The translations under genes were made by a program, and so were the position numbers. 64,000 bases of DNA from contig CAJUTV010000001.1 in NCBI GenBank assembly GCA_910589305.1, positions 309,149 to 373,148 on the forward strand, in the 5' to 3' direction. Source of the stretch: an uncultured Lachnospira sp. Lineage in GTDB: Bacteria > Bacillota > Clostridia > Lachnospirales > Lachnospiraceae. Positions 1 through 7,441 of the stretch are shown here, piece after piece. The first letter of the stretch is position 1. Each line of letters starts with the position of its first letter. Below the pieces are notes generated by a model, which saw only the letters and a program-made list of their open reading frames with translations, did no database searches and was not told the origin of the DNA.

Positions 1-1649
1 GAGAAAAATATGGTACTTCTTCCCATCTCCAAACACTGTGCGATATTATTGGAAGGGTCTACACAAAACAAGCAAACACAAAAATTGCCATTGTCGTCAT
101 GTTCTGTATAAATCTGATACTTGTTGTCTAGTTTGTCATAAATAAACATAAAAAATTTAACATGAAAATAAAATTCCAGCAATGTATCTTTTTCTGGATA
201 GGTCTTATATTTTTCAAAAAACACAGACAATTCTGCTGCAAGGCAGCTTAAATACTCTGGAAGTCTTCCAAGCAGCTCTGCATCACTTATTACACGATAT
301 GTATCACATTGTCTTTTAAGCATTAAGAGCTCTTTATTGCACTTTTCAAGATTCCTTACAACAGACGTTCCATAAGACACTGTACTTAACATTCTTTTTA
401 TTTTAAGAAACTCCTCTTTTACCAAAACGGCACTATACATTTGCCTTGCTCTATCGACAAGATTATGTGCTTCATCTACAAGAAAGGCATAATCCCCTTT
501 TACTCCATCGCTAAAATATCTCTTTAACCCTACACTGGGGTCAAACACATAATTATAATCACAGATAATACTGTCACACCAATTGGATATATCCAACTGC
601 ATTTCAAAAGGGCATACTTGATACTTCATTGCATATTTTTCTACACATTCCCTGTCAATAAAATTATTTTCAGCAATAATATTATATACGGCATCGTTGA
701 TTCTGTCAAAATGACCTTTTGCATAAGGACATTCCAATGGATTGCAACGACAGTTCTCATCAAAACAAATTTTTTCTTTTGCTGTTAGCGTCACCGTTTT
801 GATACAAAGACCATTCTCTTGAAGCAGCTTATATGTATTTTGAGCAACTGTTCTTGTGATTGTTTTTGAAGTAAGATAAAAAATTTTATCGACATAATCT
901 TGCCCCATAGCGGCAACGGTTGGAAAAATAGTTGATAAAGTCTTACCCACTCCTGTTGAAGCCTGAATATATAAATTTCTTTTTTGTTGTATGGCTTTAT
1001 AGACACTTACAACAAGATTTCTCTGTCCTGGTCTATAATCATATGGAAACTGTAAATTGACAATAGAGGATTTTCTTGATTGTTTATGTTTTAACAAAAA
1101 ATCTATCCATTTTGAAAATGTTTCTATTACATTGTCAAACCAATCTATTAAAACTGCTGCTGTAAAATGCTCTGTATATTGCTTTATTTCTCTTGTCTGT
1201 GAATTGCAATAAGTAAGTCTTATATCAATATTTTCAAGATGATTCTGCATAAGATACATATAGCCATAACACATCGCCTGTGCCTTATGCACATAAATTG
1301 GCTCTTTTAACATATTAATGTCACTTTGCATCGTCTTTATCTCATCAATGCAAACATTACTATTATCTGGCTTATCCAAATCATATATAATTCCATCGGC
1401 TCTGCCTTCAAGTTGTATTTGATAGTCAATGTTATTATCGGTTTGTCTTTCTATCTGTACTTTTAATGATACTTCTGCATGATAACATTCTCCTGCTTCT
1501 TTTTGCAGCATACGATGAATCTTAGCACCTTCCTGCATAGCCATGATGTCTTGTCCCATGCCCAAACCTGTATTGATATCACCTGTCTTAAATATAAATT
1601 CAACGAGATTGCGAACTGATATTTTAATGATTCTATCTGTCAAGCTCAT
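1..1649 (-). CDS. Cas4/RecB-type nuclease fused to DinG/XPD-like DNA helicase (3' end cut by window)
   Basis: The reading frame runs from ATG at 1649 to the left edge without a stop, giving about 549 residues. Residues 1-180 hold RecB/Cas4-like nuclease motifs: H45 in KIHRML, D85 in GRADG, E103-x-K105 in DEIKT, and QAMCY at about 124-128 (motif QxxxY). Residues 200 onward match superfamily 2 Rad3/DinG helicases: Walker A ASTGVGKT at 230-237, four cysteines around 295-307 (ENCRCNPLECPYAKG) fitting the Fe-S cluster of XPD, and VDEAH near 391-395. Such proteins unwind DNA 5' to 3'; the nuclease would add end processing. The start overlaps the stop of the upstream gene by 17 bp, so the pair is translationally coupled. 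The C-terminal helicase half lies outside the window. Family assignment is firm; the biological role (repair or defence) is inference. Confidence 0.85.
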   Translation of the reverse strand, partial: MSLTDRIIKISVRNLVEFIFKTGDINTGLGMGQDIMAMQEGAKIHRMLQKEAGECYHAEVSLKVQIERQTDNNIDYQIQLEGRADGIIYDLDKPDNSNVCIDEIKTMQSDINMLKEPIYVHKAQAMCYGYMYLMQNHLENIDIRLTYCNSQTREIKQYTEHFTAAVLIDWFDNVIETFSKWIDFLLKHKQSRKSSIVNLQFPYDYRPGQRNLVVSVYKAIQQKRNLYIQASTGVGKTLSTIFPTVAAMGQDYVDKIFYLTSKTITRTVAQNTYKLLQENGLCIKTVTLTAKEKICFDENCRCNPLECPYAKGHFDRINDAVYNIIAENNFIDRECVEKYAMKYQVCPFEMQLDISNWCDSIICDYNYVFDPSVGLKRYFSDGVKGDYAFLVDEAHNLVDRARQMYSAVLVKEEFLKIKRMLSTVSYGTSVVRNLEKCNKELLMLKRQCDTYRVISDAELLGRLPEYLSCLAAELSVFFEKYKTYPEKDTLLEFYFHVKFFMFIYDKLDNKYQIYTEHDDNGNFCVCLFCVDPSNNIAQCLEMGRSTIFF

Positions 1650-2415
1650 ATAAATATGCGTTTCCCTTCTTGCCTGTTCTTTTTACAATACCTATATAAT
1701 GCAGTATATGAAGTACCGTTGATGCAATTTTTGATGAAACATGAATTGCTTTTGCATAATCCTTTGATGTAAATGGCATCTTGATATCATGGGGAACAAA
1801 CTGTACATAATCTTGTTGTTGTTCAATACTTACAATATTTCTAATGCCAATAGGCACTTTGTCATATTTAGCAGCACCTCTTTTTTTTGTATCATTCCAG
1901 CCATTTAAAACTTTATATTCATTGACATCAAGCAAGACAAACTTGATTTTTATATTTGGATTTTTCAAAAACATTTTAATTTTATACAACTCACAAAATG
2001 CATCATATTGTGTACAATGTTTTGGCGATTTTCGCTTTTCACAAATTTCTTTTGTATCAGCATTCATCCATAAAATCCATTTGTTATAAAGACAAGGATA
2101 CACGACCGTTACACAATAATGACTCAAAAATATACTCAATTTATCTCTTAATCGATTCAGTTGGCTTGTCTGAATCTCTATAACGCCAGATTCATTAAAG
2201 ATATCTGCATAATACCCATTTAACGCAACTTCCTGATTATCTTCATTGGGTTCAAAATACTGTTTTAAAACACTGTGCATTGTTTTTTCTGATAATGTTC
2301 CTATACCTTTATAATGATTTTTTTTACAAGCAACATATTTTAAAGCTGTCTGAAAATTATCATAATCCATATAATTATTATTCATGCTATCTTCGCTTCT
2401 GCCCCACCTATCCAT
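1633..2415 (-). CDS. Hypothetical protein: possible PD-(D/E)XK-like core plus C-terminal winged helix
   Basis: A 260-residue protein that I do not recognise by name. Residues about 37-110 have the look of a restriction-endonuclease fold: an acidic residue in the first helix, then YADIF (D71) followed after eight residues by a strand with IEIQT (E80-x-Q82), which resembles the D...E-x-K/Q signature. The last 50 residues (FTSKDYAKAIHVSS... HILHYIGIVKR... YELDR) look like a winged helix-turn-helix. It is first in an operon with the nuclease-helicase gene and overlaps it by 17 bp. The start at 2415 lacks a good ribosome site; ATG at 2385 is an alternative. The nuclease reading is inference from motif spacing only. 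Confidence 0.7.
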   Translation of the reverse strand: MDRWGRSEDSMNNNYMDYDNFQTALKYVACKKNHYKGIGTLSEKTMHSVLKQYFEPNEDNQEVALNGYYADIFNESGVIEIQTSQLNRLRDKLSIFLSHYCVTVVYPCLYNKWILWMNADTKEICEKRKSPKHCTQYDAFCELYKIKMFLKNPNIKIKFVLLDVNEYKVLNGWNDTKKRGAAKYDKVPIGIRNIVSIEQQQDYVQFVPHDIKMPFTSKDYAKAIHVSSKIASTVLHILHYIGIVKRTGKKGNAYLYELDR

Positions 2416-2440
2416 TTGATAAAGACACTTTACTGCAACT

Positions 2441-2446
2441 ATTATA
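2441..2446 (-). promoter_or_regulatory. Possible -10 box for the 2415 operon
   Basis: On the minus strand TATAAT lies 26 bases upstream of the ATG at 2415, in AT-rich DNA between the palindromic element and the gene. No good -35 hexamer is visible at 16-18 bp, so the assignment is weak. Confidence 0.35.
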
Positions 2447-2490
2447 ACATACGTTTTTTAAAATAGCACTCCTATATTTAATGTTTTAAC

Positions 2491-2625
2491 CTCATCAAGG
2501 AAGTCCCCCACTTCAATGCTGCAAAGGCATAAGTGGAGGGGGACTTGCATTACGATAGTAGCTATGAGGTTAGGGTTTCAAGTTCCCGAGCAAGTAGCGT
2601 AGCGGATTGCGAATATCCGCTTAAC
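2491..2625 (+). mobile_element. Palindromic non-autonomous element, copy A (IS200/IS605-type candidate)
   Basis: This 135-bp unit follows TTTTAAC and ends with CCGCTTAAC. It contains a large left hairpin (AAGTCCCCCACTT pairing with AAGTGGAGGGGGACTT) and a right hairpin GCGGAT-TGCGAAT-ATCCGC just before TTAAC. The same unit, in reverse orientation, recurs at 36878-37034, and its right end alone at 42423-42466. There is no reading frame inside. Subterminal hairpins at unequal ends and a conserved pentanucleotide at the border are the style of IS200/IS605-derived elements mobilised in trans. The family assignment is inference. It accounts for most of the gene-free stretch 2416-2758, together with the terminator at 2676-2735. 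Confidence 0.6.
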
Positions 2626-2675
2626 ATGAGAACTGTTGAATCACCCTATTTGTTTTAAGTGCTTTATCAAAACAA

Positions 2676-2735
2676 AAATAAAGGGATATTTCCAAAAATC
2701 ATAAGACTTCTGAAAATATCCCCTATTTATTTTAT
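2676..2735 (-). terminator. Intrinsic terminator of the pectate lyase gene
   Basis: On the minus strand GGGGATATTTTC pairs with GGAAATATCCC across a loop of about 18 bases and is followed by TTTATTTTTGTTTT. It lies just downstream of the lyase stop codon. Confidence 0.75.
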
Positions 2736-2758
2736 AAATAAAAAAATAAACCTGTCAC

Positions 2759-4723
2759 TTAATCAATAGCGTAAACAATTTTTGATGTCTGTGCTCCTGC
2801 ACAATTCTGTGCCCAAGTTCTGGCATCTACGGCACTTCTTGTATCATAACCATAATTGCTAATTGGTCTCCATGAAGTTGGACCTGTCTTTAAATCTGTC
2901 ACAGAACTTGTCAAAACAGAGCCTGTATCCGTAAACGAACCTACACCATGGTCATCTACCACACGTCCTGCATAGCTTCCTTTATCAAAATAATTCTTTT
3001 CTGAATAGATATTGCAGCCTGTGTATGGAGTATAACCAAGATTAAAGCCATAGATATAATTGTTGTAGCAATGGAAATAACCATAGCGCATTAATCCTGG
3101 TGCACGGGTATAATTATTATAAAAATAATTATTTGCAATGGTCATGCGTGGATAGCCGTCATATGTACCTACACCATCTTCTTCTGGATAGCCAAGAATC
3201 AAACCATACTTATGTCCGCCAAAATAACAGCCTGTTACAGAGACATAATCGGCTTTCAATCCCACATACATATGTTTGTCCACATCAGTACTTGTCATGC
3301 TTGTATGACCAGTAAAAGTACAATGGTCAACCCAAAAATTATTTCCATTAGAAATATACATTTGGATATCATCATTCGCATTTTTACTTGCATCATGTTT
3401 AAATGTAATATTCTTAAAAATTACATTGCCTGAATTGCTGATACATCTAAAATGAATATTATTTAAAGTACCTGACCCAAACTTACCAATAAATGTCTTA
3501 TTTTTTCCTACTGTTACTTTCGTAAGGTCTGTTGCTGAGATATTTCCATTGATAACAATTGTATAAGGTGTAGAGCCTGAAGCATATTTTTGCAAATCAC
3601 TTATATTCGATACATAAACGACTGTTCCTAAAACACCACCTGTTATCGATGCTTTTTCTTGCTTGCTCATATTCTTGCAATAACCAGCAAAACCTTCAGC
3701 GCCATGTGCATTAAATCTAAAATTCTGTGTTGCACCGCCGCTGTAACTGCTCAATTGGTAACTTCCGTTTGAGAGCGTTAAAGCAAGATTTGTATTTGCA
3801 TAGTTTACCACCTTATAATTTAGTGAATCGCCATTGCTGTCCGTCTTAACTGCTACAATTTTCCAATACTGAGCATTATTGTTAGCAACACCTGTCACAA
3901 CGACAGAAGCACCAGCTGAAGCGTTATTTCCTGTAGGTGCAAGCGCATAACCGTTTGCTGCATTAATAATTTGATAATAATCTTCACCTTTTTTAACCAA
4001 CTTCCACCTATTTGAAGTAGAACCTGTTGCATTTGATTTTACAGTAGCATTCAAAGAAGATGCTGTAACAAATGCGCCATCGCTTGTAGAAACAAACTCC
4101 ATAAGCTGGTCTGGATAGCCATCAGCATCGATTGCTGAAGAAACATTCCCTGAGCCTGAACCACCTGAAGGCCATTGTGCTTCCTCAAAATACCAAATCT
4201 GATTTGCTGCTCCTCTGTTTGCCCACTGAATTACGTTAGCGCCAGATACTTTGCTTGCATTGGTTACATCAATACAACTCTTATGTTCTGTAATTTCTGT
4301 TGTGATAGCATAGCCATCTCCGCTTGGCGTAATACCGAAATTTTGTGGTGAAAGACCATTATTTTCCCAAATCTGAATATTGGTTCCGCCTTCCACATTT
4401 CCGTATGTTACATCCAGTGAAACGCCGCCTGTCATATCGGTTGCAGGATGAAGTCTGAATGTACCGTTTGCATTCTTTTCTAAAACCCATCTTTGTCCAA
4501 GCGAACCTGTACCTGTTTTTTGACATACATTTGCACCGTTAGCAGATGAATCTCCCTCAACCGTAAGATACATTCCGCTGTTTTTGTTCTTAATGTAGTA
4601 AATCTTACCACTTTCTGGTGCAACTGCCGCTGCTTGTACTTGCTCTCCCAAAATTCCTATTGTGGAAAGCACAAAGATAAGACTCATAAGAACTGCCATA
4701 AATCTTTTGCACTTTGAAGCCAT
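2759..4723 (-). CDS. Secreted PL1-family pectate lyase with two ricin-type lectin domains
   Basis: A 654-residue exported enzyme. Residues 1-32 form a signal peptide ending near VQAAA. Two beta-trefoil carbohydrate-binding domains follow at about 38-182 and 205-338, each with QxW-type repeats (GQRWVL, NQIWYF, AQYWKI). Residues about 345-654 form a right-handed beta-helix of polysaccharide lyase family 1: NFWVDHCTF near 463, acidic calcium ligands in NANDD and DVDKH, GLILGYPE near 507, and RAPGLMRYG near 541, which supplies the catalytic arginine region. It should cleave polygalacturonate by calcium-dependent beta-elimination outside the cell. The start has the strong site AAAGGGGG. It is monocistronic, with its own terminator, and not part of the neighbouring polysaccharide operon. 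The two lectin domains in front of a PL1 are an uncommon arrangement. Confidence 0.92.
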   Translation of the reverse strand: MASKCKRFMAVLMSLIFVLSTIGILGEQVQAAAVAPESGKIYYIKNKNSGMYLTVEGDSSANGANVCQKTGTGSLGQRWVLEKNANGTFRLHPATDMTGGVSLDVTYGNVEGGTNIQIWENNGLSPQNFGITPSGDGYAITTEITEHKSCIDVTNASKVSGANVIQWANRGAANQIWYFEEAQWPSGGSGSGNVSSAIDADGYPDQLMEFVSTSDGAFVTASSLNATVKSNATGSTSNRWKLVKKGEDYYQIINAANGYALAPTGNNASAGASVVVTGVANNNAQYWKIVAVKTDSNGDSLNYKVVNYANTNLALTLSNGSYQLSSYSGGATQNFRFNAHGAEGFAGYCKNMSKQEKASITGGVLGTVVYVSNISDLQKYASGSTPYTIVINGNISATDLTKVTVGKNKTFIGKFGSGTLNNIHFRCISNSGNVIFKNITFKHDASKNANDDIQMYISNGNNFWVDHCTFTGHTSMTSTDVDKHMYVGLKADYVSVTGCYFGGHKYGLILGYPEEDGVGTYDGYPRMTIANNYFYNNYTRAPGLMRYGYFHCYNNYIYGFNLGYTPYTGCNIYSEKNYFDKGSYAGRVVDDHGVGSFTDTGSVLTSSVTDLKTGPTSWRPISNYGYDTRSAVDARTWAQNCAGAQTSKIVYAID

Positions 4724-4950
4724 AATTTAATACCCCCTTTTAAATTTTTTTATAATGGCTAACCTAAATTTATCGTACATGTATTATAAAATCAATAACA
4801 ATGTACAATATTGTTCATTTTCTATATTTCACATAAAAATAGCATTTATTTTTTGTTTATTTCTACCAATTTTTCCATAATATCTATTTTACAAATTTAT
4901 TTTCAATTCTATTAATAATTTATCATATTAACACTTAGGGGGGAGTAAAA
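4724..4950. promoter_or_regulatory. AT-rich upstream region of the pectate lyase gene
   Basis: This 227-bp gap holds the lyase promoter region. On the minus strand a TATAAT lies in GATTTTATAATACATG. Upstream of it, around 4798-4817, AACAAT-gtacaat-ATTGTT is a hyphenated palindrome that could be an operator. No reading frame or terminator is apparent. Confidence 0.35.
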
Positions 4951-6058
4951 TCACTTATTATTTTTTAATCTTTTCACAACTATTCTTAGCCTGCATATAC
5001 AAGATGCAAAAAGAAAATGATTCCTCCAAATCAACTTCATTACAAAACGCTGATTAAAATCCATTACATTAAACATATCTGTTGTTGTTCTTTTAAAAGC
5101 CTCCAAATAAATATTTGTCTCCTTTAACTTTTTCATTCGTCTTGCCCGTTGAACAATGTTATCTCTATTATAAATATGACCGAAATCAACAACAACACAC
5201 CACCAATATCGATACAAAATGCTATATACATTTGCTGTGTCAATTTGCTTACATCTTATATCTGATAATAATTTTGTAATCAACTGATTAGACTTCATTC
5301 CAATGTAAATTGCCTTTTTATTATAACTGCTTCCTGCACTGCTCTTATTATCATAATAATAGTATCCTATCGTTTTTATATATATGGCTTTTTTCATGCA
5401 CATAAAACAAGAGATATTAAAATACACATCTTCACATATTTTTACTTGTGAATGAAACGCTATATGATTTGATAACAAAAATTTTTTATTATATAGTTTT
5501 CCCCATGGAAAAACGAGAGAAGCATTTTTTAATACATCATCCTGCGGATAAAGAAGATTAGAAATCAACTTTATTTTATCGTTTGATGTAAATCGTATTA
5601 TCTTATAATTATTTTTAATATTCGCTGTATTTGCCAAACGTTTATGTAAATACAGCATTTGATTTACTTCTTGTAAAAACAAACGACCAGCTTGTCTTTT
5701 CCAGTCAAATAAAATAATATCTGGATTTTTATCAATTACATCAAATAAATATGAAACTATTTTATCCGATACAAAATCATCTTGGTCAACAAAAGAAATA
5801 TATTGTCCTTCTGCCGCTTGTATTCCTCTATTTCTTGCTACACTAACCCCCCCCATTTTTTATATTTATCAATTTAATTGTTTCTGGAAACTTCCTTGAT
5901 AATCTAGCGCAAATTACACCAGAATTATCAGTTGAACCATCATTTATTAAAATAATTTCATAAGCAGACCGCTCTTTATTTTTTAATATCTGTTCAACAC
6001 ATTCTTCAATATATTTCTCCCCATTATACACAGGAATAATAAATGATACAAATATCAT
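4951..6058 (-). pseudogene. GT2 glycosyltransferase interrupted at a G8 tract (candidate phase-variable gene, OFF)
   Basis: Two adjacent frames together encode one complete family 2 glycosyltransferase of about 368 residues. The first (from ATG 6058) carries the GT-A start FIIPVYNGEKYI and NDGSTDNS and stops at 5843 just after KNGGG. The second resumes at 5856 with GGVSVARNRG and the DQDD metal-binding motif. The break is exactly at eight consecutive G on the coding strand (5847-5854). With seven G the sequence reads N-G-G-V-S-V-A-R-N, the canonical motif seen in the other GT2 genes here. Everything downstream is well preserved to the stop, so this is not ordinary decay. It would add a sugar to the polysaccharide made by the cluster. 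Slipped-strand phase variation is the favoured reading; a base-calling error in the homopolymer is the alternative. Confidence 0.85.
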
Positions 6059-6060
6059 AC

Positions 6061-7113
6061 CTACCGCTTTCTTGCCAGTTTACAGATAATCGCCAACACT
6101 GTAAACAAACGCATTTTTGTCATAATCAATAAAACCTTTTCTTTATTGGGTCTTTCCATTTTAAAGAGTGCATCCCATTTTGTATCTTTAAATGCTCTAA
6201 AAAAATAAGAATAATGATATGCTTCGACTAATTTCATTCTTGTTTTTAATATTCCATCTGTATTGTTTCTATTGGCAAAATCATATACATAAAGCGACAT
6301 AAATCCGTTTATATGGCTTATTCTTAGCAACGCTCCTAACTGCGAAAAATAAGGTTTAAAATAAATTTCTTTTTCTTCTTCAATAATTTTTCTAGTTGGT
6401 AACAAATTTTGATGCCACTTATGAATTGCACTGTCTGCATTGCCTGTGCAATAAAAATAATTGACTGCATGACTATAAACGACCTTTTTTGCCAACGCCA
6501 TTGTTCGCAGCGAAAATTCACTGTCCTCACAGATAGACATTGTTTCATTAAAGAACAATTTATTTTCAAGCAGAAATGATTTTTTATAAGGTCTGCCCCA
6601 AATATGTCCGCCAAAATCGACTTCATATTTTTCATCTTGTCTTAACAAATTTCTCATCAAATCGACTTTATTACTTTCATCCCACACTTTTTCAAAATAA
6701 TACTTTTCTTTATCATACGTTTGCATATCAAGCTCAGCTATATTTTGATATAATACTCTCCGATACAGACAGATATCCGGCTCTTTATTGTTTTTAAGCG
6801 TCTTTTTAAGATATGTCACTGTCAAGGATGATATTATATCATCTATATCAGCAAACATAATATATTTGCCAGTTGCTTTTTTTAATCCATAATTTCTAGC
6901 TCCCGACACGCCTCTATTTTGTATGTGAAATACTTTAATCCTATCTGAAATAACAGCCTCCAACAGTTCCCTACTGCCATCGGTTGAACCATCATTTACA
7001 AAAATAACTTCATAATCCTCATCTGGTATTTGTCTTATGCACGCACACATTGCAGCAATATATTTTTCTCCATTAAAACATGGAATAACGATTGAAAGCA
7101 GAATTTCATTCAT
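6061..7113 (-). CDS. GT2 family glycosyltransferase
   Basis: A 350-residue cytoplasmic GT-A glycosyltransferase. It starts with LLSIVIPCFNGEKYI, then FVNDGSTDGS, NRGVSGARNYG and the DxD-type metal motif ADIDD near residue 95. The C-terminal 150 residues are the usual helical region and contain SICEDSEFSLR, typical of the EpsH/WcaA-like branch. I place the start at the ATG at 7113, eight bases after AGGAGA; an upstream TTG at 7137 has no ribosome site. It stops two bases before the next transferase gene, so the two are co-translated. Donor and acceptor sugars cannot be read from the sequence. Confidence 0.88.
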   Translation of the reverse strand: MNEILLSIVIPCFNGEKYIAAMCACIRQIPDEDYEVIFVNDGSTDGSRELLEAVISDRIKVFHIQNRGVSGARNYGLKKATGKYIMFADIDDIISSLTVTYLKKTLKNNKEPDICLYRRVLYQNIAELDMQTYDKEKYYFEKVWDESNKVDLMRNLLRQDEKYEVDFGGHIWGRPYKKSFLLENKLFFNETMSICEDSEFSLRTMALAKKVVYSHAVNYFYCTGNADSAIHKWHQNLLPTRKIIEEEKEIYFKPYFSQLGALLRISHINGFMSLYVYDFANRNNTDGILKTRMKLVEAYHYSYFFRAFKDTKWDALFKMERPNKEKVLLIMTKMRLFTVLAIICKLARKR

Positions 7114-7133
7114 CCATTTATCTCCTACCGCTC

Positions 7134-7418
7134 TCAAAAATATGAGCTTATATAATTACCTGCATCACAATTTATAATTTCTCCAGAAATACATTTTGAT
7201 GCATCACTTAATAAAAATACGGCAACTTCTGCAACTTCAGTTATACATCTTTTTGCAATGGCAAATCCCAATCCTTTACTTCCGCCCGTTATCAATATCT
7301 TTTTGTCTTTCAAACACTGCCCTCTGTCTATCATCGCAACATCAACACGGACATCTATATTTAGCATCCCTTTTAAAAGATATCTCCATACTCTTTTTAA
7401 CACTTGTTTTATTTTCAT
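7134..7418 (-). pseudogene. Short-chain dehydrogenase with large internal in-frame deletion
   Basis: This 94-codon frame joins the two ends of an SDR. After an N-terminal extension it has LKDKKILITGGSKGLGFAIA, the NAD(P)-binding glycine motif, but at residue 59 it passes directly to VAEVAVFLLSDASKCISG and INCDAG, which belong to the extreme C-terminus of the fold. The central 150 or so residues, including the NNAG strand and the catalytic Ser-Tyr-Lys, are missing. The frame is kept, as after a clean deletion. It lies 23 bases after the TPP enzyme gene, which suggests that the two once acted together on the same intermediate. The product cannot be an active dehydrogenase. Confidence 0.8.
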
Positions 7419-7441
7419 TAATCTTGTCTCGCCATAAATTT

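Noticed and set aside
791..1006. 71-codon minus-strand open frame
   Set aside because: It lies in another frame inside the nuclease-helicase gene, whose own frame shows clear family motifs throughout.
1..2415. Type IV CRISPR (CasDinG) remnant
   Set aside because: No cas7, cas5 or repeat array; the nuclease-helicase fusion differs from CasDinG.
5843..6058. A separate short glycosyltransferase gene
   Set aside because: It is only the front part of the GT2 gene that continues after the G8 tract; neither part could be active alone.
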